Assembly: GCF_000426245.1 (NCBI RefSeq)
Contig: NZ_AUEZ01000018.1
Coordinates: forward strand, 1-64,000
Direction of reading: 5' to 3'
DNA from: Bradyrhizobium sp. Ai1a-2
GTDB lineage: Bacteria; Pseudomonadota; Alphaproteobacteria; Rhizobiales; Xanthobacteraceae
Length of the DNA stretch: 64,000 nucleotides
A model generated the notes under the pieces. The model was not told the DNA's origin and did not search any database. It worked only from the letters and a program-made list of their open reading frames with translations. Below are positions 50,001 through 58,293 of the stretch, in pieces (positions within the stretch are counted from its first letter, which is position 1; each line of letters begins with the position of its first letter). Position numbers and translations under genes: made by a program.

Positions 50001-50785
50001 AGTCGTCGCCGCATGTGGTCCGCCTGCTATTGCCGGTTGTCGTCTTTGCGGCGGTCATCCTGGTGTGGGAAGCGATCGTCCGCATCAACAATATCCAGCC
50101 CTATGTGCTGCCGGGACCGGTGGCGGTGTTTCAGACCCTGATCTACGACTGGGCGGTGCTGTCGCAATCGCTGGGCGTTACGCTGCTGACCACGCTGGAA
50201 GGTTTCGTGGCGGCCGCGATCGGCGGCATCGCGCTGGCGCTGTTGTTCAACCAGTCGAAATGGCTGGAATATTCGCTGTTCCCCTATGCGGTGATCCTGC
50301 AGGTCACGCCGGTGATCGCGATCGCGCCGCTGCTTCTGATCTATCTGCAGCAACAGACCGCCGTGGTCGTCTGCGCCTGGATCGTCGCCTTCTTTCCGGT
50401 GCTGTCCAACACCACGCTTGGGCTCAATTCGGTCGACCGCAACCTTGCCGGGCTGTTCCAGCTCTATGGCGCGACGCGGCTGCAGACGCTGTGTTTCCTG
50501 AAACTGCCGGCGGCGCTGCCGTTCATCCTCGGCGGATTGCGGATCGCGGGCGGCCTGTCGCTGATCGGCGCAGTCGTGGCCGAAATCGCGGCCGGCACCG
50601 CGGGCGCAGGCTCCGGTCTCGCGTTCCGCATCGCCGAGTCCGGCTATCGTCTCAACATTCCACGTATGTTCGCGGCGTTGTTCCTGCTCTCGGTCACCGG
50701 GATTGTCATTTATGGGGTGCTGGCGCTAATTTCGCACCTGGTATTGCGGCGCTGGCACGAGAGCGCGCTTGGAAAGGAAAGCTGA
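49997..50785 (+). CDS. ABC transporter permease, NitT/TauT type
   Basis: Inner-membrane protein of 262 residues with about six hydrophobic segments. VLPGPVAVFQTLI, then the EAA-type loop NSVDRNLAGLFQLYGATRLQTLCFLKLPAALPFILGGLRIAGGLSLIG are typical of this class. ATG 49997 overlaps the ATPase stop, and its own stop overlaps the next start (TGATG). Confidence 0.93.
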   Translation: MKSSPHVVRLLLPVVVFAAVILVWEAIVRINNIQPYVLPGPVAVFQTLIYDWAVLSQSLGVTLLTTLEGFVAAAIGGIALALLFNQSKWLEYSLFPYAVILQVTPVIAIAPLLLIYLQQQTAVVVCAWIVAFFPVLSNTTLGLNSVDRNLAGLFQLYGATRLQTLCFLKLPAALPFILGGLRIAGGLSLIGAVVAEIAAGTAGAGSGLAFRIAESGYRLNIPRMFAALFLLSVTGIVIYGVLALISHLVLRRWHESALGKES

Positions 50786-51771
50786 TGGCTGCAAGTATCT
50801 CTTCTGACAAGATCGACCTTTTGATCTACGGGCCGATCCGTCCCATTCTGCAGAATGGCTTTCCCGACCAGTTCATCCTGCACACCGCGGAAAACCGCGC
50901 CGATCTCGAGCGGCTGACGGCGGAGACCAAGGCCAGGATCCGCGGCATGGCCGTGACCTATCACACCGTGTCGACCGACAGGACCGTGCTGGCGCAATTC
51001 CCGAAGGTCGAACTCGTCGCGAGCTTCGGCGTCGGCTACGACCATGTCGAGTCCGCCTATGCGCGTGAACACAACATCATCGTCACCAACACGCCCGACG
51101 TCCTGACCGAGGAGGTCGCCGACGTCGCCATGGGCCTGCTGATCTCGACCGTGCGCGAATTCATCAAGGCCGACCGCTATGTGCGCTCCGGCCTCTGGCA
51201 GACGCAGAACTATCCCTTGAGCGTCGGCTCGCTGCGCGACCGCAAGGTCGGCATCGTCGGGATGGGACGGATCGGGCAGGCGATCGGCCGCAGGCTCGAG
51301 GCGTCGCTCGTTCCCGTCGTCTATCACTCGCGCAATCCGGCGGCCGGCGTGTCCTACCAGCACTATCCCGACCTGATCGAGATGGCGAAGGCGGTGGATA
51401 CGCTTGTCGTGATCGTGCCCGGTGGCGCCTCCACCGCGAAGATGATCAATGCCGATGTGTTGAAGGCGCTCGGCCCGCGCGGCGTGGTGATCAACGTCGC
51501 GCGAGGCTCCGTCGTGGACGAGCCGGCGCTGATCGCGGCACTGAAATCGGGGACCATCCTGGCCGCCGGCCTCGACGTGTTCGCCACCGAGCCGAACGTG
51601 CCGGACGAGCTGAAGTCGATGCAGAATGTCGTGGTGCTGCCACATATCGGTTCGGCTTCCGTGGTAACGCGCAATGCCATGGACCAGCTCGTGGTCGACA
51701 ATCTCAAGAACTGGTTCGCCGGCAAGCCGCCGCTCACGCCCGTCGCGGAGACCCCGGTAAAGGGGCGTTGA
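50785..51771 (+). CDS. D-2-hydroxyacid dehydrogenase (glyoxylate/hydroxypyruvate reductase-like)
   Basis: Enzyme of 328 residues that interconverts a 2-keto acid and a D-2-hydroxy acid with NAD(P)H. VGIVGMGRIGQAIGRRLE is the Rossmann motif, VYHSRNP has Ser-Arg at strand 2 (NADPH preference), and the catalytic Arg (VINVARGSVVDE), Glu (DVFATEPNVP) and His (VVLPHIGSAS) are present. Cotranscribed with the importer through a TGATG overlap, it may act on a product of the imported compound. Confidence 0.92.
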   Translation: MAASISSDKIDLLIYGPIRPILQNGFPDQFILHTAENRADLERLTAETKARIRGMAVTYHTVSTDRTVLAQFPKVELVASFGVGYDHVESAYAREHNIIVTNTPDVLTEEVADVAMGLLISTVREFIKADRYVRSGLWQTQNYPLSVGSLRDRKVGIVGMGRIGQAIGRRLEASLVPVVYHSRNPAAGVSYQHYPDLIEMAKAVDTLVVIVPGGASTAKMINADVLKALGPRGVVINVARGSVVDEPALIAALKSGTILAAGLDVFATEPNVPDELKSMQNVVVLPHIGSASVVTRNAMDQLVVDNLKNWFAGKPPLTPVAETPVKGR

Positions 51772-51784
51772 TCAGGGATCGTCG

Positions 51785-52480
51785 ATGTCAGTCCGCCGTT
51801 TCAGCGTCGTGGCCGCAACGCTTGCATTCGCGGGCGTTGGACCTGCGTCGTCCCAGGATGCCTCGTCGCTGAAAAAGGAAATGATCGGGCAGTGGGAGCT
51901 TGCGACCACCGAACGCAGCAAGACCTGCGTCGTCACGCTGAAGGGCGATGCGACGGCGCAGGGCCTCAAGCTCGAGTTCGAGCCTTCCTGTCCAGCGGCG
52001 CTGCCCTTCACCAAGGACATCACCGCCTGGAACATCAAGGGGCTCGACATCGTACGGCTGCAGAATGCGGCCGGCGAGTCGGTGATCGATTTCACTGAGG
52101 TCGAGAGCGGCATCTTTGAGGGGCATCGGACCGGCGAGGGCGTCTACATCCTGCAAAACCTCGCCGCGGCGCGCTCGCTCGCCAGATCGATGGACCAGAT
52201 GATCGGCGACTGGTCGATGGTGCGCGGCAACGGACAGGCGGTCTGCGGCCTGACGCTGACCAACACCGAAGCCGGCCAGGACAATTTCCAGGTCTTCCTG
52301 AAGCCGAAATGCGATCCGGCGGTGACGGCGTTCGCACCGACGGTTTGGCGGCTCGATCACGGGCAGATGCTGTTGATGTCCGAGAAGGGCGAGACATGGC
52401 AGTTCGAGGCCGACGACAATGCGCAGTGGCGCAAGGTCCCCGACAGCGCCGACCCCCTGATCATGCTGCGCGACCAGTAG
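51785..52480 (+). CDS. Secreted AprI/Inh-type protease inhibitor-like protein, two tandem domains
   Basis: Protein of 231 residues with a signal peptide (FSVVAATLAFAGVGPASSQ). Residues about 32-128 and 137-228 are two related units: MIGQWELATTERSKTCVVTL...SCPAALPF...ITAWNI, then MIGDWSMVRGNGQAVCGLTL...KCDPAVTAF...PTVWRL. Each has two cysteines. This pattern matches the Inh lipocalin-like inhibitors of serralysin metalloproteases and Brucella Omp19. It probably protects the periplasm; the target is unknown. It lies 13 bases after the dehydrogenase gene. Confidence 0.8.
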   Translation: MSVRRFSVVAATLAFAGVGPASSQDASSLKKEMIGQWELATTERSKTCVVTLKGDATAQGLKLEFEPSCPAALPFTKDITAWNIKGLDIVRLQNAAGESVIDFTEVESGIFEGHRTGEGVYILQNLAAARSLARSMDQMIGDWSMVRGNGQAVCGLTLTNTEAGQDNFQVFLKPKCDPAVTAFAPTVWRLDHGQMLLMSEKGETWQFEADDNAQWRKVPDSADPLIMLRDQ

Positions 52481-52497
52481 CTGCGCGATGGATGCTG

Positions 52498-52628
52498 CCC
52501 TCCCTCCCCCGCTTGCGGGGGAGGGCTGGGGTGGGGGTGTCTCCGCGATAGGACTATCCGTGAGGAGAGAGCCCCCACCCGCAGCGCTCTTCGAGCGCAG
52601 CGACCTCCCCCGCAAGCGGGAGAGGTGA
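52498..52628. repeat. Intergenic palindromic repeat (CTCCCGCTTGCGGG type)
   Basis: CCCTCCCTCCCCCGCTTGCG opens and CGCAAGCGGGAGAGGTG closes, with GGTGGGGGTG/CCCCCACCC inside. It fills the gap between the inhibitor and the convergent chemoreceptor gene. Confidence 0.85.
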
Positions 52629-52643
52629 AGTAGTCCGCTACTA

Positions 52644-54311
52644 TCACCCGATGCTGGCGGCCTCGTTGGCGGCGCGCTGCATGCTCGACGACATCTCGCC
52701 GGTGACGACGCTCTGCTCCTCGACCGCGGCTGCCGTCGACGTCACATATTCGCCCACTGCCTCGATCGAGCGGCGGACCGTGCCCAGCGCAGTGACCACG
52801 TCGACGGAGATGCCATTGAGCGACTCGATTTCGACGCCGATCTTGTCGGTCGCCTGCTTGGCCTGGTTGGCGAGGTTCTTGACTTCGGCGGCGACCACCG
52901 CAAAGCCGCGGCCGGCCTCGCCGGCGCGCGCGGATTCGATGGTCGCGTTCAGCGCGAGCAGGTTGATCTGGCCGGTGATGTCGCCGATCATCTGCAGGAT
53001 GCCGCTCATCGAGGCGGCCGCCGCGGTCAGCCGCTGCGCCTGGTGGTCGGCGGACTGCACATGGTCGGTGGCGGCCGCTGCCGTGTCCTTTGACTTGACC
53101 ATCGCCTCCGAGATCTCGCGCACAGAGGCATTCAATTCCTCGGCCCCCGCCGCAACCTGCTCCATCATGCCACGGACGCGCTCGCTCTTCAGCCGCGCGA
53201 TAACCTGGGCGGTGACGTCGGAAGCATATTTGACGACTTTGAACGGCTTGCCGTTCAGATCCATGATCGGATTGTAGGAGGCCTGGATCCAGACTTCGCG
53301 TCCGCCGGCGCCGACGCGGCGAAACTCACCGGCCTGGTATTCGCCGCGATTCAGTGCGGCCCAGAATTCCCGATAGGCAGGCAGGTCACGCTCGGCCGGA
53401 TCGACGAACATGCTGTGGTGACGGCCCTTGACGTCGTGCAGGGCATAGCCCAGCGTTTTCAGGAAATTCGCATTCGCCGTTCTTATCGTGCCGTCCATCG
53501 CGAACTCGATCACGGCCTGCGACTTGTCGATGGCCGCGATCTGGCCGGCAAAATCGGCATTGCGCAGCTTCTGCTCGGTCACGTCGGTTGCGAATTTGAC
53601 CACCTTGAACGGCTTGCCGCTCTCGTCGAATACCGGATTGTAGGACGCGAGAATCCAGACTTCTCTGCCGCCCTTGCCGATCCGCTTGAACTCGCCGGTC
53701 TCGAACTCGCCGCGGTTCAGCTTCTGCCACAGCTCCCGATAGTTCGGGCTGTCGCGGAACGATGCCTCGACAAACATGCTGTGGTGCTTGCCCTGGATCT
53801 CTGCCAGCGAATAGCCGAATGCGCGCAGGAAATTCTCGTTGGCGTTGGTGACGGTGCCGTCGAGATTGAATTCGATCACCGCCTGGACGCGGCCGATGGC
53901 TGTGGTCTGCGCCCGAAAATCCAGGTTCTGCAGCCGGATCGAAGCATCGGACCATTCCACGGCGAAGCCCGAACGCTGTCCGTCGTCGGTGGCAAGCGGG
54001 GTGACAACGAGATCGAAGGCGCGGCCACCGAACCTGATGGTCTCCTGGTGCGGCGACTTCAGCTGCGCCAGCGCTTGGCGCTGGGCGGAATCCCTGTAAA
54101 ACACGTCGATGCTGCTGCCGATCAGCTTGGCGACAGAGAAGCCCGGAAGCTCCTTGCGGATGTCGGCTTCCGCTTCGGTGAGCAGCCTGGTCACCGCACG
54201 ATTCATGTAGGTGATGGTCAGCGACGCATCCGCGACCATAAGGTTTGCGGTGATGACGTCGGCAGCAGTCTTGGCAATTTCACCGGCACGCGATTTCCGG
54301 CTTCCAAACAT
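52644..54311 (-). CDS. Soluble methyl-accepting chemotaxis protein with three PAS domains
   Basis: Protein of 555 residues without any transmembrane segment. A diverged PAS at about 20-130 is followed by two very similar PAS-PAC units at about 140-255 and 260-375; each has AVIEF..DGT...AN.NFL...GY...GKHHSMFV..., then [18 protein letters not shown]. The C-terminal signalling domain (390-555) carries the hairpin tip region [40 protein letters not shown]. It probably senses an internal redox or energy signal, perhaps by haem or flavin. ATG 54311 is preferred; ATG 54329 is an alternative. No CheR-binding tail is seen. Confidence 0.92.
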   Translation of the reverse strand: MFGSRKSRAGEIAKTAADVITANLMVADASLTITYMNRAVTRLLTEAEADIRKELPGFSVAKLIGSSIDVFYRDSAQRQALAQLKSPHQETIRFGGRAFDLVVTPLATDDGQRSGFAVEWSDASIRLQNLDFRAQTTAIGRVQAVIEFNLDGTVTNANENFLRAFGYSLAEIQGKHHSMFVEASFRDSPNYRELWQKLNRGEFETGEFKRIGKGGREVWILASYNPVFDESGKPFKVVKFATDVTEQKLRNADFAGQIAAIDKSQAVIEFAMDGTIRTANANFLKTLGYALHDVKGRHHSMFVDPAERDLPAYREFWAALNRGEYQAGEFRRVGAGGREVWIQASYNPIMDLNGKPFKVVKYASDVTAQVIARLKSERVRGMMEQVAAGAEELNASVREISEAMVKSKDTAAAATDHVQSADHQAQRLTAAAASMSGILQMIGDITGQINLLALNATIESARAGEAGRGFAVVAAEVKNLANQAKQATDKIGVEIESLNGISVDVVTALGTVRRSIEAVGEYVTSTAAAVEEQSVVTGEMSSSMQRAANEAASIG

Positions 54312-54479
54312 GTGCGGAGGTTCCTGCATTGGGGGGCCAGGCGACGCAATTGTCGATCTGGTATTCACGATCGGCGAATCAAAATTCCAAATGTCAGCAG
54401 AAGCTTCTCAGCATGGTGTGAACGGTCCCTTAAACATCAGGGTACCGCTGACAAAATTGCCGAGCTCCGATATTGCGTT

Positions 54480-54551
54480 GCGTTTTCGAGCGAACCATGC
54501 CCTCGGACTCGATCCGGGTGGGCACCGGTTCGCGTGAACCGAAAATGCTCT
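54480..54551. repeat. Diverged intergenic repeat (GCGTTTTCGAGCGAA type)
   Basis: GCGTTTTCGAGCGAACCATG...CACCGGTTCGCGTGAACC...AAATGCTC, like the 47013-47059 element with an insertion. It lies in the 340-base gap 54312-54651 between the divergent chemoreceptor and the next gene; the rest of that gap shows no other feature. Confidence 0.5.
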
Positions 54552-54651
54552 GGCCGTCACCTGTCCGTGTCCCGGAACGAGGAACGCCGTTGGCGTGTGG
54601 GGCGTTGGCTGTTTATGTCTCGATCCGGCTTCCTCGGACCAGGAGCGCACT

Positions 54652-55026
54652 ATGGCGACGACCGTGCTTGCAATCGGCATCGATCCGGCATTCGCGGATT
54701 TCAGCGCCTTTCCGCAGCTCACACCGGAACTCATCAGGAACTATATCGACGCGCAGATTGATCAGTTGCGCAACCACGGCTATGAGGCGGAAGCCTGCCT
54801 GGTCGATCTCGGCGATACTGCCGAGCAAGTCGTGGCTTCAGCGCTGCAGTCGAAACGGTTCGACTGCGTCGTGATTGGCGCGGGCTTGCGTGAGCCGGCC
54901 GCGCAACTTCTGCTGTTCGAGAAGATTCTCAACCTGGTCCACCGGCTGGCGCCTGAGGCCTCCATCTGCTTCAACACCACGCCTGCCGATACGATGGATG
55001 CGGTGCGACGCTGGGTCGCGCCGTGA
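54652..55026 (+). CDS. Conserved hypothetical protein, alpha/beta fold
   Basis: Soluble protein of 124 residues that I do not recognise. The alternation TVLAIGIDPAF, YEAEACLVDLGD, FDCVVIGAGL and ASICFNTTPAD suggests a small Rossmann-like or receiver-like fold without phospho-acceptor residues. AGGAG lies 8 bases before ATG 54652, so it is a real gene. It is almost end-to-end with a convergent GNAT gene (6-base gap). Confidence 0.65.
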   Translation: MATTVLAIGIDPAFADFSAFPQLTPELIRNYIDAQIDQLRNHGYEAEACLVDLGDTAEQVVASALQSKRFDCVVIGAGLREPAAQLLLFEKILNLVHRLAPEASICFNTTPADTMDAVRRWVAP

Positions 55027-55032
55027 ACCGCC

Positions 55033-55479
55033 TCAAACGCGATCGGTGCGATGAGACGTGCCCTCGATCAGGCCCTTCTTGATCGCGGCGTCCTCGTTGC
55101 CGAAGATGGCCATCGCCGTGAGCATGTGCCGGAAGCCGAGCTTCTCGTAGAACGGTTCGGTGCCGGGATTGGCGTACAGGATGATCTTCCTGTGGCCGCG
55201 CGACAGATCCCGCAGCCGCGTCGCGATCTCCTTGCCGAGCCCTCGTCCCTGAAAACGCGGATGAACCGCGATATCGCAAATGTAGGAGCAATCGACACCA
55301 TCAGCGACGGCACGTCCCGCGCCGGCCAGGATGCCTTCCTCGAACGCGAAGCATTTGTACATGCTGTTTCCGAACGCGCGCTTCAGGTCCTCCGGCTTCT
55401 TGTCGCCCAGCGGGGCGATCCGATAGAGCTCCGACAGCACGTCCCAGTCGATCCGATCCTGGTCAGATGTCCATTCCAC
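55033..55479 (-). CDS. GNAT family N-acetyltransferase
   Basis: Acetyltransferase of 148 residues. Motif A is YICDIAVHPRFQGRGLGKEIATRL, with the acetyl-CoA loop FQGRGLGK, followed by KIILYANPGTEPFYEKLGFRH (motif B). It resembles arylamine/amino-group acetyltransferases of small substrates; target unknown. The end lies only 6 bases from the convergent hypothetical gene. Confidence 0.9.
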   Translation of the reverse strand: MEWTSDQDRIDWDVLSELYRIAPLGDKKPEDLKRAFGNSMYKCFAFEEGILAGAGRAVADGVDCSYICDIAVHPRFQGRGLGKEIATRLRDLSRGHRKIILYANPGTEPFYEKLGFRHMLTAMAIFGNEDAAIKKGLIEGTSHRTDRV

Positions 55480-55511
55480 GTCGCCGCTCCTTTACGCTAG
55501 ATTTTTTTGAC

Positions 55512-55558
55512 GCGTTTTCTTCACGCGAACCGGCGTCCACTTCGCTCGAAAACGCTCT
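55512..55558. repeat. Intergenic palindromic repeat, inverted copy
   Basis: GCGTTTTCTTCACGCGAACC...CACTTCGCTCGAAAACGCTC is the reverse complement of the 47013-47059 type. It fills the gap between the GNAT start and the radC stop and slightly overlaps the latter. Confidence 0.7.
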
Positions 55559-56282
55559 ATATCAGCCGCATCCCCTTCAAGCTCGCGTGCCCGTTCTTGC
55601 CGACGATGATGTGGTCGTGCACGGCGATGCCGAGCGGCTTGGCGATGTCGATGATCGCCTTGGTCATTTGAATGTCGGCCTGCGAGGGCGTGGGGTCGCC
55701 GGAAGGGTGGTTGTGCACCAGGATCAGCGCGGTGGCGGATAATTCGAGCGCGCGCTTGATCACCTCGCGCGGATAGACCGGCGTGTGGTCGACGGTGCCG
55801 ATCTGCTGCACCTCATCGGCAATGAGCTGGTTGCGCTTGTCGAGGAACAAGAGGCGAAACTGCTCCTTGTCGGCGAAGGCCATGCTCGAGCGGCAATAGT
55901 CGAGCACGTCGTTCCATGACGACAGCGCCTTGCGCCGCTTCACCTCGCCCTTGGCGACGCGGCTCGCGGCGGCGGCGATCAGCTTGAGCTGGTTGACCGA
56001 GGCTTCGCCGATGCCGTCGACCTCGCGCAGGCGGGCGACGGGGGCATGGATCACCTCGGCAAACGAGCCGAACCGCCTCAGCAATTCCTTGGCGAGCGGC
56101 TTGGTGTCGCGCCGTGGGATCGAGGCAAACAGCGCCATCTCCAACAGTTCATAATCGCTCAGCGCGTCCGGCCCGGCGGTATGGAAGCGCTCGCGCAGGC
56201 GCTCCCGATGGCCGTGGTAATGCGGCGTCTCGGCGGGCTGGTCTTTGCTGTTGTCAGTCTTGGCGGGCATCAACCTCAACAT
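55557..56282 (-). CDS. radC: RadC family protein (JAMM/MPN domain)
   Basis: Protein of 241 residues. The N-terminal helix-hairpin-helix part (about 75-105, [19 protein letters not shown]) precedes a JAB domain with the zinc motif [15 protein letters not shown]. RadC was once linked to DNA repair but its role is unsettled. ATG 56282 is used; ATG 56270 is equally possible, and neither has a well-spaced Shine-Dalgarno. Confidence 0.95.
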   Translation of the reverse strand: MLRLMPAKTDNSKDQPAETPHYHGHRERLRERFHTAGPDALSDYELLEMALFASIPRRDTKPLAKELLRRFGSFAEVIHAPVARLREVDGIGEASVNQLKLIAAAASRVAKGEVKRRKALSSWNDVLDYCRSSMAFADKEQFRLLFLDKRNQLIADEVQQIGTVDHTPVYPREVIKRALELSATALILVHNHPSGDPTPSQADIQMTKAIIDIAKPLGIAVHDHIIVGKNGHASLKGMRLI

Positions 56283-56480
56283 GCCGCGCTGCGCGGTTTT
56301 TGCAACCAGGAAGTGCCAGAGTTCGCATCGGAAGCTTCCATCGTGTGCCGGAAGATCGATAAATCTCGATCGCGTCCGCGTGATGTATAGCCGGGAATCG
56401 TTGCGATTTTGCTTTCAACCGGCCACATAGGATCGGCTGGGGGATTGTGGTCGACAGGCAGGATACCAGGGCGCGCCCGC

Positions 56481-57431
56481 ATGAATTCCACGCGTCAGAA
56501 ACAAGAACTGGCACCTCAACGAGAACAGCCTGCCTCGCGTCGAGCACCCGGGGACGAGAGCTACGGCACCTTCGGGCTCCTGGCTTCGTCCACAGATCGT
56601 GGGTGGTCGGGACTGACGGCAGAGCTTCGCAGCCACAGCGGTACAATGGCGTGGAAAAGCCCACAGCCTGATATCGAGGCTTGTATCGACGTCCACGGCA
56701 ATGGGTGTGTCGTCACGCGACAGCGAGACGGCATCACCGATCGCACCGTCTCCGAGCGCGGAACCATCTGGCTTTCTCCGCCCGACGTGCAGGAATGCCT
56801 GATCGATTTGTCCGAGCCGGCTCCGGCGGTCCTGCACCTGTATCTTTCTCCGAGCCTGTTCTCGCCGGAGAACCTGGGCGAGGGTCTTGCGCAATCCGCA
56901 ATGGCCGCGCTGCGTCTTGAGGGCGGTTTTCTCGATCCGCTCGTGGCTGAGATCGCCTATGCACTCACCTCCGAGCTGACGCGCGAGACGTCGGCCGGCG
57001 GGCTGCTCGCGGAGACACTGGTTTCGAGCCTGGTTGCAAGATTGGTTCAAAACCATCTTGGCAAGCCATCGCCCGACTTCCGCGCATTGTCCCGTCGCGA
57101 AGGCCTCGACCGGCGCCGGCTGGCGCGTGTGCTCGAGTACATCGAAGCCAATCTCGAAGGCGAACTGTCGGTTTGCCGCCTGGCGTCGGTCGCATGTCTC
57201 AGCCAGTTTCATTTTGCCCGCGCTTTCAAGGCCGCAATCGGCCGATCGCCGCATCGCTACGTCAGCGCAAAGCGGCTCGAACGCGCCAAGGAACTGCTCG
57301 GAGAGCGGGAGCAGCCCCTGGCCGATATCGCGCTAAGGCTCAGGTTTTCGTGCCAGGCCAATTTCACCCGCTCGTTCCGACAGGCGACAGGCCAGACGCC
57401 GGCGCAGTACCGCCGCGGCTTCGTCATCTGA
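56481..57431 (+). CDS. AraC-family transcriptional regulator
   Basis: Regulator of 316 residues. The C-terminal double helix-turn-helix (about 215-313) is clear: VLEYIEANLEGELSVCRLASVACLSQFHFARAFKAAIGRSPHRYV, then LADIALRLRFSCQANFTRSFRQATGQTPAQYRR. The N-terminal region (about 40-190) is a diverged sensing domain. ATG 56481 is used; the frame opens at a TTG 56409. It probably controls the SDR and nitronate monooxygenase genes downstream; repeated boxes lie between them. Confidence 0.93.
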   Translation: MNSTRQKQELAPQREQPASRRAPGDESYGTFGLLASSTDRGWSGLTAELRSHSGTMAWKSPQPDIEACIDVHGNGCVVTRQRDGITDRTVSERGTIWLSPPDVQECLIDLSEPAPAVLHLYLSPSLFSPENLGEGLAQSAMAALRLEGGFLDPLVAEIAYALTSELTRETSAGGLLAETLVSSLVARLVQNHLGKPSPDFRALSRREGLDRRRLARVLEYIEANLEGELSVCRLASVACLSQFHFARAFKAAIGRSPHRYVSAKRLERAKELLGEREQPLADIALRLRFSCQANFTRSFRQATGQTPAQYRRGFVI

Positions 57432-57558
57432 TTTGTTACGGCTGTAACAAATTCGCGGCTGCTGAACGGCAAGAAATGACAATTGCTGAGCAAGTGAGGC
57501 AAAGCCGCGCGCGGTCGGATGGTGCAATTGTCGGCTCCGATACATCCCAGACAATTGC
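57431..57558. promoter_or_regulatory. Operator-rich intergenic region
   Basis: ATTTGTTAC-GGCT-GTAACAAAT (57431-57452) is a perfect 9-base-arm dyad beginning at the AraC stop codon. Three copies of GACAATTGC follow at 57478-57486, 57524-57532 (inverted) and 57550-57558; the last ends 11 bases before the SDR ATG. The spacing and repetition suggest regulator binding rather than a terminator. Confidence 0.55.
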
Positions 57559-57569
57559 GAGGAGCGAAT

Positions 57570-58283
57570 ATGACATCGGAGCGAAAGGTCGTCATCATCA
57601 CCGGCGCGTCGCGCGGCATTGGCGCGGAGTTGCTGAAAGCCTATCGCGAAAACGGCTACCGCGTCGTGGCCACCGCCCGTTCGATCGGCAAGAGCGATGA
57701 TCCGTCGGTCCTCATGATCGAGGGCGACATTGCCCAGCCCGAGACAGCCGAACGTATCTTCAGCCTGGCGATCGAGCGCTTCGGGCGGATCGATACGCTC
57801 GTCAATAACGCCGGCGTGTTCATTCCCAAGCCTTTCACCGAATATTCCGCCGCCGATTTCGCAAGGATGGTCGCGGTCAATCTCGCCGGCTTCTTTCATC
57901 TGACGCAGAAGGTCGCTGCTCGAATGCTGCAGGCTGGGTCGGGCCACATCGTCAACATCACGGCAGCGATCGCCGAACAGCCGGTAGCATCGCTGGCAGC
58001 GGGTCTGGCGGCGCTGACCAAGGGCGGACTCAACGCGATCACGCGCTCGCTCGCGATCGAATATGCCACGCGCAATGTCCGCGTGAACGCGGTTTCGCCT
58101 GGTGCGATCATCACGCCGATGCATGCGCCCGCGATGCACGGCTTTCTCGCCGGATTGCAGCCGATGAGCCGAATGGGCGAGATGCAGGAAGTCGTCGATG
58201 CCGTGATGTATCTTGAGAAGGCAGCCTTCGTCACCGGCGAGATCCTGCATGTCGATGGCGGCTGGTCCGCCGGCCGCGGGTAG
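57570..58283 (+). CDS. SDR-family oxidoreductase lacking the catalytic tyrosine
   Basis: Protein of 237 residues with the cofactor motif TGASRGIGAE, NNAG and the usual end RVNAVSPGAIITPMH, GEILHVDGGWSAGRG. The active-site segment reads NITAAIAEQPVASLAAGLAALTKGGLNA: the Lys is present, but the Tyr of YxxxK is Ala. It may be catalytically altered or a non-classical SDR. GAGGAGCG precedes ATG 57570. It is 10 bases before the nitronate monooxygenase gene. Confidence 0.87.
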   Translation: MTSERKVVIITGASRGIGAELLKAYRENGYRVVATARSIGKSDDPSVLMIEGDIAQPETAERIFSLAIERFGRIDTLVNNAGVFIPKPFTEYSAADFARMVAVNLAGFFHLTQKVAARMLQAGSGHIVNITAAIAEQPVASLAAGLAALTKGGLNAITRSLAIEYATRNVRVNAVSPGAIITPMHAPAMHGFLAGLQPMSRMGEMQEVVDAVMYLEKAAFVTGEILHVDGGWSAGRG

Positions 58284-58293
58284 GAGATGCGCG

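Noticed and set aside
57431..57452. Rho-independent terminator after the AraC gene
   Set aside because: The 22-base dyad has a short AT-rich stem and is not followed by a T-tract; an operator is more likely.
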